DNA of 64,000 bases, from contig UPZA01000010.1 of NCBI GenBank assembly GCA_900538575.1, positions 1 through 64,000 of the forward strand, read 5' to 3'. Of the stretch, positions 53,126 through 62,035 are shown in pieces. Under the pieces are notes generated by a model that saw only the letters and a program-made list of their open reading frames with translations, was not told the DNA's origin and did no database searches. The translations under genes were made by a program, and so were the position numbers. Position 1 is the stretch's first letter, and every line of letters starts with the position of its first letter. Origin of the DNA: an uncultured Ruminococcus sp. (GTDB taxonomy: Bacteria; Bacillota; Clostridia; Oscillospirales; Ruminococcaceae).

Positions 53126-54801
53126 CAGATTTCACCTCCGCGGATTTCTGTTATAATATCGTCGATAGAGCCGCCCGGAGGAAGCATAGGAAGAACAAAT
53201 TCATCCTTATCTATTTTACAGTCTATAACCGCCGGACGCTTTGCCTCAGCGGCCTTATCCAAAGCCTCTGAAAGCTCCGCTGTGTCTGACGCTCTAAAGC
53301 CCAGAGCGCCGAAGGCCTCCGCAAGCTTTACAAAATCGGTCTGACGGCAGAGCGTCGTATTTGAATAGTGCTTGTTGAAAAACAGCGTCTGCCATTGCCT
53401 TACCATTCCCAGAACCCCGTTGTTCATAATTACGATGATTACCGGAATGTTGCATGAAACCGCGGTTGCCAGCTCGTTTAGATTCATTCCGAAGCTTCCG
53501 TCGCCTGTGAAAAGAACGGTCGGTTTCCGCGACGCCGTATACGCGCCGACAGCGGCTCCCAAACCAAAGCCCATAGTGCCTAAGCCGCCGCTTGAGATGA
53601 ATGTTCTCGGCTTTTCGAATTTGTATCTCTGCGCAGCCCACATCTGATGCTGTCCTACGTCGGTTACTATAATAGCGTCGTCAGGCATTTTTTTATTGAC
53701 TGTGTCTATAATATCATAGGGAGTCATAGCGCTTGACTTTGCAGTCATTCCGGCTTCCTCAGCCTTGAATTTTTCTATTTCGGCATTCCATTCAGGACGC
53801 TGCTGCTTTTTAAGCATAGAATTAAGCTTTGAAAGTATTTCCTTAACATCCCCGTTTAATCCGAGATGGCTGGTTACGTTCTTATCTATTTCCGCGTCGT
53901 CTACGTCAATATGTATTATATTGCAGTTTCTAACGTAAACGTCCTTGTTTCCCGTCGCTCTGTCGCTGAATCTGGCGCCCGCGGCAATAACCAGATCCGC
54001 TTCGGCCTGAGCCATAGATGACGCGTAATGTCCGTGCATTCCCTGCATTCCGAGGAATCTCGGATTTGAACATGGAACGGCGGAAACGCCCATCATACTG
54101 CATCCGATCGGAGCGTCGATAAGCTCGGCAAATTCCATGACCTCGCTTCCCGCGTTTCCTGAGATTATACCGCCGCCGCAGTAGATATAGGGCTTGCGTG
54201 CTTTGGCTATCATTTCCGCGGCAATTTTAAGCTGCTCGTCGCTTGCTTGGGGATTTTTATAAGGCTCGAACGGCTTTTTATTTTCAAACTCTGTCGTGGC
54301 TATCTGAACGTCCTTGGGAACGTCTACCAGAACAGGTCCGGGACGTCCCGATTTTGCTATCCTGAAAGCTTCTCTCAGCGTATCCGCAAGCTCGTCTACG
54401 TCCTTTACAATATAATTGTGCTTTGTTACCGGCAGGGTAACTCCGCAGATATCAACCTCCTGAAAACTGTCTCTGCCCAGCAGACTGCACGGAACGTTGC
54501 CGGTTATTGCGACTACCGGAACAGAATCCAGATAAGCGGTCGCTATTCCGGTTACAAGGTTTGTGGCTCCCGGACCGGACGTTGCAAGAACGACGCCTGT
54601 TTTTCCGGTTGATCTTGCATAGCCGTCCGCGGCGTGAGCCGCGCCCTGCTCATGGGCCGTTATTATATGCTTTATGCGGTCCTGATTTTCGTAAAGAGCG
54701 TCGTATATATTTATAACCTGACCTCCGGGATAGCCGAAGATACAGTCGCAGCCCTGTTCTAACAGAACCTCGATTATAATCTGTGAACCTGATAATTTCA
54801 T
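53125..54801 (-). CDS. ilvB: acetolactate synthase large (catalytic) subunit
   Basis: IlvB is the ThDP- and FAD-dependent enzyme that condenses pyruvate into acetolactate. GCDCIFGYPGGQVINIYDAL and the catalytic Glu region AHEQGAAHAADGYAR are at the N-terminus; the ThDP motif is GDGSFGMNLNELATAV with NNGVLGMVRQWQ. The length of 558 aa is normal. AAAGGA precedes the ATG. A leader peptide and attenuator-type terminator lie upstream. It is the first gene of the branched-chain block. Confidence 0.97.
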   Translation of the reverse strand: MKLSGSQIIIEVLLEQGCDCIFGYPGGQVINIYDALYENQDRIKHIITAHEQGAAHAADGYARSTGKTGVVLATSGPGATNLVTGIATAYLDSVPVVAITGNVPCSLLGRDSFQEVDICGVTLPVTKHNYIVKDVDELADTLREAFRIAKSGRPGPVLVDVPKDVQIATTEFENKKPFEPYKNPQASDEQLKIAAEMIAKARKPYIYCGGGIISGNAGSEVMEFAELIDAPIGCSMMGVSAVPCSNPRFLGMQGMHGHYASSMAQAEADLVIAAGARFSDRATGNKDVYVRNCNIIHIDVDDAEIDKNVTSHLGLNGDVKEILSKLNSMLKKQQRPEWNAEIEKFKAEEAGMTAKSSAMTPYDIIDTVNKKMPDDAIIVTDVGQHQMWAAQRYKFEKPRTFISSGGLGTMGFGLGAAVGAYTASRKPTVLFTGDGSFGMNLNELATAVSCNIPVIIVIMNNGVLGMVRQWQTLFFNKHYSNTTLCRQTDFVKLAEAFGALGFRASDTAELSEALDKAAEAKRPAVIDCKIDKDEFVLPMLPPGGSIDDIITEIRGGEI

Positions 54802-54830
54802 AAGTAAAATCCTTTCGATAAAAATATGTT

Positions 54831-54859
54831 AAAAAGCCTGCGGAAATCTTTACCGCAGG
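54831..54859 (-). terminator. attenuator terminator before ilvB
   Basis: A perfect 7-bp CCTGCGG/CCGCAGG stem and TTTTT on the minus strand, between leader peptide and ilvB. Confidence 0.85.
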
Positions 54860-54904
54860 ACTGCTGAGTATATCTAAAATAAAAATAAATATAGCAGGTG
54901 AAAC

Positions 54905-54997
54905 TCAGACTCGGTAAATCGCCGGCTCTCCCGGCATAATAATCAAGCTTGAAGCGGAAAACACTTCGGCAAATCTATTCACATTTATTTTAATCAT
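54905..54997 (-). CDS. candidate ilvB leader peptide (30 aa)
   Basis: A 30-codon frame behind a strong AAAGGAGG reads MIKINVNRFAEVF and continues with SASSLIIM; nine residues are Ile, Val or Leu, with Leu-Ile-Ile in a row. Alternative pairings CTGAGT/ACTCAG and CTGCT/AGCAG lie between it and the terminator. This is the layout of ribosome-mediated attenuation. The peptide itself probably has no function. Confidence 0.65.
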   Translation of the reverse strand: MIKINVNRFAEVFSASSLIIMPGEPAIYRV

Positions 54998-55036
54998 CCG
55001 GGAAAACCTCCTTTAATCCTATTTTGAATACTATTA

Positions 55037-55065
55037 AATATATCACGATTAAATAAAAGTTTCAA
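55037..55065 (-). promoter_or_regulatory. proximal promoter of ilvBN
   Basis: Minus strand TTGAAA, a 17-base spacer and TATATT, ending about 40 bases before the leader peptide. Confidence 0.75.
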
Positions 55066-55184
55066 TAGATAATTTTATTTTTGTAGAATTTGAACATATA
55101 AATCACGGGAAATCATGCCGTCGGTTAACGGTTTAACAACAATCGAACGGAAAAATTCAGCCGCGGAAGATTCAAATCATTAAA

Positions 55185-55213
55185 ATTATACCACAATTCA
55201 GATATTATTTCAA
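55185..55213 (-). promoter_or_regulatory. distal promoter of ilvBN
   Basis: Minus strand TTGAAA, a 17-base spacer and TATAAT with an extended -10 (TGGTATAAT). No gene lies between it and the proximal promoter. Confidence 0.7.
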
Positions 55214-55277
55214 TATACCGGAAGAAAAAAGGTATAAAAAAGATTTACATAACAAAAACAAACTGGTATTTTCAGCC

Positions 55278-55306
55278 TTGACATTATCTTTACAAACGGG
55301 TATACT
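55278..55306 (+). promoter_or_regulatory. promoter of the teichoic-acid-like operon
   Basis: TTGACA, a 17-base spacer and TATACT, close to consensus. Confidence 0.88.
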
Positions 55307-55343
55307 ATTAATGAATTGTTCAAAGACATAAGGGGAGGATATT

Positions 55344-56171
55344 ATGCCCGCTGACTATTCGGTTCTTATGGCGGTTTATGCCAAGGAAAAACCGGAAAAC
55401 CTGCGTGAAAGTATAAAAAGCATGGTAGAACAGACTGTCGCGCCGAACGATTTCGTTATTGTCTGCGACGGTCAGCTTACCTCTGCTCTTTATCTTGTTA
55501 TAGACGAATTTAAGGAAAGATATCCTTATATCAACGTAATCTACTCTGAAAAAAACAGAGGACTGGCCGCGGCTTTAAGCAATGGTCTGAATTACTGCAA
55601 AAATGATATAGTAGCAAGAATGGACAGCGACGATATAGCCTTTCCCGACAGAATGAGGCTTCAGCTTGACGCTTTCAGGGAACAGGGCGCGGATATAGTA
55701 AGCGGTACTGTGACGGAATTTGAAGGGGATATAAGCAACGCTCTTGCTGTCAAGGAGCTTCCCGAAACACCGGAGGAAATAAAAAAATATGCCGGCAGGA
55801 GAAATCCGTTTAATCATCCCTGCACAGCGTTCCGAAAGCAGCAGGTTTATGTGTCCGGAGGATATATGGAGTGCCGCTGGTTCGAGGATTATTATCTTTG
55901 GCTTAGAATGCTCCGCCGCGGCTGCAAGGCGTATAATATACGTCAGCCGCTGCTTTACATGAGAGCGGGAAGAGGTATGTACGGCAGGAGAGGCGGTCTT
56001 GATTATACGATAGCGGCTTTGAAATTCCGCAGGAGAATATACAGAGAGGGATTTTGCGGATTCGGTGATTTTTTAGCGGCCTGCGCCGCACATATAGCGG
56101 TCGGACTTGTTCCCAACAGGCTTCGCATATTTCTTTATTCGAAATTTCTGAGAAAGCGGAGGGATAAATGA
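55344..56171 (+). CDS. family 2 glycosyltransferase
   Basis: This 275-aa GT2 enzyme has the GT-A start YSVLMAVYAKEKPENL, the metal-binding DSDD at about residue 94 (ARMDSDDIAFP) and a WFEDYYLWLRM motif, as in the PssE/CpsJ-like sugar transferases. A hydrophobic stretch near the end (FLAACAAHIAVGLV) may touch the membrane. GGGGAGG precedes the ATG. It is the first gene of a five-gene operon; its stop overlaps the next start by four bases (ATGA). The sugar is not known. Confidence 0.92.
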   Translation: MPADYSVLMAVYAKEKPENLRESIKSMVEQTVAPNDFVIVCDGQLTSALYLVIDEFKERYPYINVIYSEKNRGLAAALSNGLNYCKNDIVARMDSDDIAFPDRMRLQLDAFREQGADIVSGTVTEFEGDISNALAVKELPETPEEIKKYAGRRNPFNHPCTAFRKQQVYVSGGYMECRWFEDYYLWLRMLRRGCKAYNIRQPLLYMRAGRGMYGRRGGLDYTIAALKFRRRIYREGFCGFGDFLAACAAHIAVGLVPNRLRIFLYSKFLRKRRDK

Positions 56172-57274
56172 GCTTTTTAAGAATGGCTCCGAGAAGGATA
56201 TGGTCCTTTTTGAATATCGTCAACAGCGTTGTTCCCAAAAATGAAAGAAAAATATTTTTATATTCTAACATGGGCTTCCGCGACAATATCAGGGCGGTTT
56301 ACGATTATCTTATTGAAAACGGCTATAACAGTCGTTTTAAGATAATATGCAGCCTTGACGACAGAGCCGTTGTAAAACGGGAAAAAAACGTTAAGCTTAT
56401 AAACAACCTCAGGGGACTTTTCAGCTTTTTTACCTGTAAATATGTTTTCTACTGCTTCGGGAAATATCCCGTAAAGCCGAAAAGAGGGCAGAAGGTTTTT
56501 AATCTCTGGCACGGCATGCCGCTTAAAAGAATAGGAAATATGCTTCCGGGATATGAAAAAACCGATTATAATTATTTTACCGGAATATTGTGCACCTCCG
56601 AGTTTTTCCGAGATATAATGAAAAAAAGCTTTAGCTGCGACGACGGTCAGATCATAATCTGCGGGCAGCCCAGAACTGACGAAATGATAAAAAGCGCGTC
56701 TGTAAAACATTCAGACGGCGACAGACTTCTGCTCTGGCTTCCCACCTTCCGTCAGGGGCATGCGGACGAGCTTGATATTCTTAATCCGGAACAGTTTAAA
56801 CGCCTTGATTCCCTCTGCGGCAAATACGGCTGGAAAGTGACGATCAAGCTTCATCCGCTGTCGGAGTCCTCGCCGGACAGGTTAAGAAAATTCAATAATA
56901 TAAGCGTAATAGATCAGGAAACCTTTGAAAAAAACGGCGTGGGACTTTATTCCCTGCTCGGAAGGGCGGACGCTCTGATAACCGATTATTCGTCGGTTTA
57001 TTTTGATTATCTGCTTCTTGACCGTCCTATCGGTTTCGCGGTAGGCGATATGAAAGATTATGAAGGAGAGCGCGGCTTTACAGTGGATAATCCGTATGAC
57101 TATATGCCTGGCGAAAAGTTTTCAGACGGCGAGGGAATGCTGGAGTTTGTACGTTCTGTTTTCAGCGGCATAGATCCTTACGGGGCAAAGCGAAGGGAAA
57201 TGAACGATATTTTCAATAAATATCAGGACGGTCAAAACTGCCGCAGAGCTGTCGAGGCTGTCGGAATAAGGTAA
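56168..57274 (+). CDS. CDP-glycerol glycerophosphotransferase-like protein (TagB/TagF family), copy 1
   Basis: This 368-aa protein belongs to the CDP-glycerol:polyglycerophosphate transferase family of wall teichoic acid synthesis. Diagnostic motifs are LWHGMPLKRIG (about residue 116), KLHPLSESS and LITDYSSVYFDYLLLDRPIGF (about 276), which match the histidine and donor-site regions of TagF. The ATG overlaps the GT2 stop. Whether it transfers glycerol phosphate or ribitol phosphate is uncertain. Confidence 0.9.
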   Translation: MSFLRMAPRRIWSFLNIVNSVVPKNERKIFLYSNMGFRDNIRAVYDYLIENGYNSRFKIICSLDDRAVVKREKNVKLINNLRGLFSFFTCKYVFYCFGKYPVKPKRGQKVFNLWHGMPLKRIGNMLPGYEKTDYNYFTGILCTSEFFRDIMKKSFSCDDGQIIICGQPRTDEMIKSASVKHSDGDRLLLWLPTFRQGHADELDILNPEQFKRLDSLCGKYGWKVTIKLHPLSESSPDRLRKFNNISVIDQETFEKNGVGLYSLLGRADALITDYSSVYFDYLLLDRPIGFAVGDMKDYEGERGFTVDNPYDYMPGEKFSDGEGMLEFVRSVFSGIDPYGAKRREMNDIFNKYQDGQNCRRAVEAVGIR

Positions 57275-57279
57275 ACTAG

Positions 57280-58524
57280 ATGAGTATAAAGGAAAAAATA
57301 AAGGAAGTTGCGTTCTTAAAGAAGCTTTTAAAACGACTTTATCTTAAAATCAGGTCGGATAAATTCGTTAAGCTTTCTCAAAGGGAAAAGACTGACGCCA
57401 AGCTCGTGGTTTTCGAATCCTTTCAGGGCAGAAGCTATTCGTGCAGTCCAAAGGCTATATACGAGTATATGCAGAAGGCTCCTGAATTTGCGGATTACCG
57501 CTACGTTTGGGTTTTCCGTGATATTAAGTCTCATGGAAGCTTTGCTGAAAACACAAGTCTTGTAAAATTTGATTCTGATAAAGCGTACAGGGCGTATGCC
57601 CGGGCGGGCACATGGATAGTTAATTCAAGGCTCAGGGATTTTATCTTCCCCAGAGCGGATCAGCGTTATATACAGTGCTGGCACGGTACTCCGTTTAAAA
57701 AAATAGGCTGCGACATTGAAGCGGCGGGAAACGCAACCTCTACGGTTGACGAAATCCGCAGGGAATATACAAAAGAGGCGGAAAAAATAACCGCTATGAT
57801 CTCACAGTCGCCATTTTGCACTCAGAAGCTTATATCGGCTTTTAATCTGGACAGGCTTGGCAAAGAAAATATTATATTGGAAACCGGATATCCGAGAAAC
57901 GACGAGCTTTTTAATTACAGCGGAGAAAAAGTTGAAAGAATAAAGGAAAGCTTTAATATACCGGAAGATAAGCTTGTGATTCTTTATTGCCCTACGTTCC
58001 GCGATAATCAGTTCGGCGGCGCGGGCTACACCTTAAAGCTTTCAATGGATTTTGAAAGCCTGCGTCTCAAATGCGGCGATGATTTTGTTATACTTTTCAG
58101 GGCGCATTATTTTGTGGCGGATAATTTTGATTTTGAAAGGTTCGGAGGCTATGTGCTGGACGCGTCCGATTATGGAGACATAAACGATCTGTATATTATA
58201 AGCGATGTTCTGATAACCGATTATTCAAGCGTTTTTTTTGATTATGCTAACTTGAACAGACCGATGCTGTTTTATTTATATGACGTAAGCGAATATATGA
58301 CGAGAATGAGAGACTTTTATTTCGGTACCGCAATGCTTCCGGGCTTTACGGCTCAGACGCAGTCAAAGCTTGAGGAATGTCTGAAAATGGTTTTGAACGA
58401 TCTGAGAGCCGGAGGAAACGGGCTATTAAAATATGAATCGGTTCTGAAGGCCTTTAGAAAGAAATTCAATCCATATGACTGCGGAAGCTGCGCTAAGAAG
58501 GCTGTAATCGAAATATTCAAATAA
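57280..58524 (+). CDS. CDP-glycerol glycerophosphotransferase-like protein (TagB/TagF family), copy 2
   Basis: This 414-aa paralog has CWHGTPFKKIG, GYPRNDELF, LYCPTFRDNQF, FRAHYFV and VLITDYSSVFFDYANLNRPM, again the TagF-like donor-binding set. The two copies could be the primase-like (TagB) and polymerase-like (TagF) pair of a polyol-phosphate chain. It starts six bases after copy 1. No TagA- or TagD-type gene is seen in the window. Confidence 0.9.
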   Translation: MSIKEKIKEVAFLKKLLKRLYLKIRSDKFVKLSQREKTDAKLVVFESFQGRSYSCSPKAIYEYMQKAPEFADYRYVWVFRDIKSHGSFAENTSLVKFDSDKAYRAYARAGTWIVNSRLRDFIFPRADQRYIQCWHGTPFKKIGCDIEAAGNATSTVDEIRREYTKEAEKITAMISQSPFCTQKLISAFNLDRLGKENIILETGYPRNDELFNYSGEKVERIKESFNIPEDKLVILYCPTFRDNQFGGAGYTLKLSMDFESLRLKCGDDFVILFRAHYFVADNFDFERFGGYVLDASDYGDINDLYIISDVLITDYSSVFFDYANLNRPMLFYLYDVSEYMTRMRDFYFGTAMLPGFTAQTQSKLEECLKMVLNDLRAGGNGLLKYESVLKAFRKKFNPYDCGSCAKKAVIEIFK

Positions 58525-58539
58525 ACCGGAGATGATAAA

Positions 58540-59370
58540 ATGGTAAAGAGAAAAACGCGTTTCGGATTGACTGAGATAGTTTCCGAACACAGAGGACAGT
58601 GGAAAAAAATATGGATGCTTGCGGTAAACGATCTTATAAAAAAATACAAGGGTTCCGTTATGGGACCTTTATGGGCGCTGATTAAACCGTCGTTTACGCT
58701 GTTTATATTATGGTTTGCCTTTACTGTGGGAATAAGAAACAGCGGGATGGTAAGCGGCTATCCGAGGTTTGTCTTTATGCTTTCAGGATATATTCCGTGG
58801 TTTTTTATAAATGAGGAAATCGTAGGCGGATCCCGTTCTATCAGAAACAACAGTCAGTTTGTGACGAAGCTTTCCTTTCCAGTATCTAATATAATGACCT
58901 TTAATGCGCTTGGTTTGCTGATTGTCCACATAGGCATGTGCGTTATAATGTATATTATGCTTATATTTATGGGATACGGACCGTCCGTTTACAATCTTCA
59001 GTTTTTCTACTATATGCCGATGATGTTCCTGTTTCTGCTGGCTCTTTCTTGGGCGACGGCGCCTCTGAGCGCGTTCAGCAGGGATTTTGAAAATCTTATT
59101 AACTCAATTATGACCGGTCTTTTCTGGCTTTCAGGCATATTCTGGAACACATATGAGGTGCAGAGCAGAATTTTAAAAACGGTTATGTATTTTAATCCGC
59201 TGAATTATTTTATAAACGGTTACAGGAAATGCTTTCTTTACCATGAATTTATTTTCGACAGCAATTACACTACGGAAACCCTTGTATTCTTTGCGGAGTT
59301 TCTGCTTATTATCTTCTTAGGCTCGCATTATTACAGAAAGCTTAGAAAAATCCTACCCGATGTTCTTTAA
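58540..59370 (+). CDS. ABC-2 type polysaccharide/teichoic acid export permease (TagG-like)
   Basis: The 276-aa permease has six hydrophobic helices and the ABC-2 features of TagG/RfbD, with RDLIKKYKGSVMGPLW-type N-terminal sequence and FSRDFENLINSIM followed by FWLSGIFWN. It would move lipid-linked polymer across the membrane. CGGAGATG precedes the ATG. Its partner ATPase follows. Confidence 0.93.
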   Translation: MVKRKTRFGLTEIVSEHRGQWKKIWMLAVNDLIKKYKGSVMGPLWALIKPSFTLFILWFAFTVGIRNSGMVSGYPRFVFMLSGYIPWFFINEEIVGGSRSIRNNSQFVTKLSFPVSNIMTFNALGLLIVHIGMCVIMYIMLIFMGYGPSVYNLQFFYYMPMMFLFLLALSWATAPLSAFSRDFENLINSIMTGLFWLSGIFWNTYEVQSRILKTVMYFNPLNYFINGYRKCFLYHEFIFDSNYTTETLVFFAEFLLIIFLGSHYYRKLRKILPDVL

Positions 59371-59395
59371 AATAACAGCAAAAGGAGCGGCAGTC

Positions 59396-60121
59396 ATGAG
59401 CAAAACCGTAATAAAGTTTGAAAATGTCAGTAAAGAATATTTTCTTTATAAAAATGAAAAAGCAAGATTCAAGGCTATTTTCAACAATAATAAGGGCGTC
59501 AAGCGCCATAAGGTATTGGACGGCATTTCATTCGAGATAAAAGAAGGAGAATCAGTCGGAATAATAGGCAAAAACGGCGCGGGAAAATCGACTCTGCTGA
59601 AAATGATAACCGGCGTGTCCTTCGCAACCTCCGGAGATATATACGTAAACGGCAAGGTGGCGGCGCTTTTAGAGCTTACGGCCGGTTTTTCCGGGGATAT
59701 GACGGGCAGGGAAAATATTTATCTTAAGTGCTATCTGCTCGGTCTTGAAAAGTCCGAGATAAGTGAAATAGAGAATAGTATAATTGAATTTGCAGCGCTG
59801 GGAGAATATATTGATCAGCCGGTAAGAACCTATTCAAGCGGTATGAAAATGCGTCTGGGCTTTGCTATAAATATAAATATACGTCCGGATATACTTGTTA
59901 TAGACGAGGCTCTCAGCGTGGGGGACGCCGAATTCAGAAAAAAATGCGAGGCCAGAATAAGAAAACTGCGAGATTCGGGCATAACCGTTTTATTTGTAAG
60001 TCATTCTATGGCGAGCATGAGCGACACATGCAGCAGGGCTATTTATTTGAACGGCGGAAAGATTGTTTTTGACGGGGACGTCTGCGAAGCGTTTGAAAGG
60101 TATAACGGAAAGAAAAAGTGA
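59396..60121 (+). CDS. ABC transporter ATPase for polysaccharide/teichoic acid export (TagH-like)
   Basis: The 241-aa ATPase has Walker A GKNGAGKSTLLK (about 60-71), the signature YSSGMKMRLGFA, Walker B DILVIDEALSVGD and the switch histidine VSHSMASM. The family pattern and permease neighbour support TagGH-like export. It lacks the long C-terminal extension of Bacillus TagH. The ATG at 59396 has AAAAGGAG upstream; the frame is open to 59360, overlapping the permease end, but lacks a binding site there. Confidence 0.94.
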   Translation: MSKTVIKFENVSKEYFLYKNEKARFKAIFNNNKGVKRHKVLDGISFEIKEGESVGIIGKNGAGKSTLLKMITGVSFATSGDIYVNGKVAALLELTAGFSGDMTGRENIYLKCYLLGLEKSEISEIENSIIEFAALGEYIDQPVRTYSSGMKMRLGFAININIRPDILVIDEALSVGDAEFRKKCEARIRKLRDSGITVLFVSHSMASMSDTCSRAIYLNGGKIVFDGDVCEAFERYNGKKK

Positions 60122-60203
60122 GTTTATTGTTAAGAACTTTATTATGATAGACCGGTCAAACGTGCCCAAAACATTTGTTATGTGACGACGATATACAGAA
60201 ACA

Positions 60204-60233
60204 AACCCTCAGGAAATAAAAATCCTGAGGGTT
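60204..60233 (-). terminator. perfect hairpin beyond the export operon and the truncated GNAT gene
   Basis: A 10-bp stem AACCCTCAGG/CCTGAGGGTT. The minus-strand tail (TGTTTCTG) is T-richer than the plus-strand tail (GATAAATTT), so it probably ends the GNAT fragment transcript; it may serve both. Confidence 0.6.
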
Positions 60234-60255
60234 GATAAATTTAATTACTGTTAAA

Positions 60256-60351
60256 CTAAAAGCTATAGTTAAAATTCAGCCTGTAATTGAAGATTTCTAT
60301 TTCAGCAAGTCTTGATGTATCATCTTGTCTTGCTTGACGTATATTAATCAT
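60256..60351 (-). pseudogene. truncated GNAT acetyltransferase N-terminus
   Basis: A 31-residue frame, MINIRQARQDDTSRLAEIE followed by FNYRLNF, resembles the start of GNAT N-acetyltransferases and then stops. It has a strong promoter and a good binding site (TTTGAGGT). The catalytic part of the family is missing, and the terminator lies 20 bases on. It looks like a 3'-deleted gene whose control region survives. Confidence 0.7.
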
Positions 60352-60384
60352 TTTTTTACCTCAAATTTCTGTTTATTGCTTTTA

Positions 60385-60413
60385 ATTATAACAAAGTAAA
60401 CGATATGAGTCAA
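60385..60413 (-). promoter_or_regulatory. promoter of the truncated GNAT gene
   Basis: Minus strand TTGACT, a 17-base spacer and TATAAT. Confidence 0.85.
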
Positions 60414-60423
60414 TACAATAAAA

Positions 60424-60470
60424 ATACTTAAAGCCTTTGATACTTTAACTTCAAAGGCTTTTGGTATTTT
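60424..60470. terminator. terminator of pdxST
   Basis: A stem AAGCCTTTGA/TCAAAGGCTT with T-rich tails on both strands, directly after the pdxT stop on the minus strand. Confidence 0.88.
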
Positions 60471-60482
60471 AATCATCGTTTT

Positions 60483-61055
60483 TTAACTATTTCCGCATAT
60501 TTTTTCTAAAAAATATCTGTGCACTGAAACGTCGTTTGTAAGCTCCGGATGGAATGCGGTAACAAGCTGCTTATCCTGTCTTGCCGCGACTATTTTGCCT
60601 CCGCAGACAGCAAGAGGCTTAACCCCTTCGCCTGCCTCTTCGATATACGGCGCTCTTATAAAAGTCATTGGGATTTTTCCTATTTCGTCAAAGCTTTCTT
60701 CCGCGTTGAAGCTTCCGAGCTGACGTCCGTAGGCGTTTCTTTTGGCGGTAATCCGCATTGTGCCTAAGTGAACGGATTCGTCGCCGAGGATTTTTTCCGC
60801 AAGCAGAATAAGACCGGCGCATGTGCCGAATACGGGCATACCGTCCTGTATAAGCTTTCTCAGCGGATTCATTAATTCAAGCTCGTTTAAGAGCTTTCCC
60901 ATGACCGTGCTTTCTCCGCCCGGCAGCACCGCCGCGTCCATGCCCTGCTCTATATCCTTTTTCTGCCTTATTTCAAAGACATCGGCGCCTAAAGACGCAA
61001 GCATTTTTTCATGTTCAGTAAACGCTCCCTGTAAAGCCAGTACGCCGACCTTCAT
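60483..61055 (-). CDS. pdxT: pyridoxal 5'-phosphate synthase glutaminase subunit
   Basis: PdxT releases ammonia from glutamine for PdxS. The 190-aa chain has VGVLALQGAFTEH, the nucleophile cysteine in GTCAGLILLA (about 79) and the histidine-glutamate pair in AFHPELT (about 170). Its ATG overlaps the pdxS stop by one base. Confidence 0.97.
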   Translation of the reverse strand: MKVGVLALQGAFTEHEKMLASLGADVFEIRQKKDIEQGMDAAVLPGGESTVMGKLLNELELMNPLRKLIQDGMPVFGTCAGLILLAEKILGDESVHLGTMRITAKRNAYGRQLGSFNAEESFDEIGKIPMTFIRAPYIEEAGEGVKPLAVCGGKIVAARQDKQLVTAFHPELTNDVSVHRYFLEKICGNS

Positions 61056-61930
61056 TATTTCCCTCTTTCTGCCATAAGCAAAGCTATTTCCTGCTCGTTT
61101 ATTCCGACCATTGCTTCTCCGAGATCCTCGGAAAGCTCTGCGAGCATTTTGTAATCGTTAAAATTGGTTACGGCTTTTACTATTGCAGCCGCACGTTTGG
61201 CGGGATTTCCCGATTTGAAGATTCCCGAACCGACGAATACTCCCTCTGCGCCAAGCTGCATCATAAGAGCGGCGTCCGCCGGAGTCGCAACGCCTCCCGC
61301 CGCAAAGTTTACAACAGGCAGTCTTTTGTTTTCTGCAACATATCTTACAAGGTCATAATCAACCTGCAAGTCCTTTGCCGCCTGATAAAGCTCGTCTTCG
61401 GACATTGACGAAATTCTGCGGATTTCTCCCTGCATCGTTCTCATATGTCTGACAGCCTGAACGACATCTCCGGTACCAGGCTCGCCCTTTGTTCTTATCA
61501 TAGACGCGCCCTCGCTGATTCTTCTGAGAGCTTCCCCTAAATCCTTGGCGCCGCATACGAACGGAACCTCGAATTTTGTCTTGTCGATATGATATTTATC
61601 ATCGGCCGGCGAGAGCACTTCGCTTTCATCTATATAGTCAATTTCTATAGCCTGCAAAATCTGAGCCTCGGCAAAATGTCCTATCCTGCATTTTGCCATA
61701 ACCGGTATTGACACCGCCTCCTGTATTCCCTTTATCATTTTAGGATCGCTCATTCTGGCGACGCCTCCTGCCGCCCTTATATCGGCAGGTATCCTTTCAA
61801 GCGCCATTACCGCGCATGCACCGGCCTTTTCAGCTATTTCCGCCTGTTCGGGAGTTGTAACGTCCATAATAACTCCGCCCTTGAGCATCTGTGCAAGCTC
61901 CTTATTCAGTTCATAACGGTTATTTGCCAT
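61055..61930 (-). CDS. pdxS: pyridoxal 5'-phosphate synthase lyase subunit
   Basis: PdxS builds PLP from ribose 5-phosphate, glyceraldehyde 3-phosphate and ammonia. The 291-aa TIM barrel begins ANNRYELNKELAQMLKGGVI and has the lysine regions VMAKCRIGHFAEAQ and MIRTKGEPGTGDV. The ATG at 61930 is used because GGAG lies seven bases upstream and matches family length; an ATG at 61942 overlaps that site. It is divergent from the PdxR-like regulator. Confidence 0.97.
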   Translation of the reverse strand: MANNRYELNKELAQMLKGGVIMDVTTPEQAEIAEKAGACAVMALERIPADIRAAGGVARMSDPKMIKGIQEAVSIPVMAKCRIGHFAEAQILQAIEIDYIDESEVLSPADDKYHIDKTKFEVPFVCGAKDLGEALRRISEGASMIRTKGEPGTGDVVQAVRHMRTMQGEIRRISSMSEDELYQAAKDLQVDYDLVRYVAENKRLPVVNFAAGGVATPADAALMMQLGAEGVFVGSGIFKSGNPAKRAAAIVKAVTNFNDYKMLAELSEDLGEAMVGINEQEIALLMAERGK

Positions 61931-62035
61931 ATTAATCTCCATTCTGCCGCTTTCGGAATCAGCGAATATAGTAATGAAAATATCTCTGCGGCTTTATGTA
62001 TTTTCATTTGATCTGTCGTACTAACGATTTATCAG

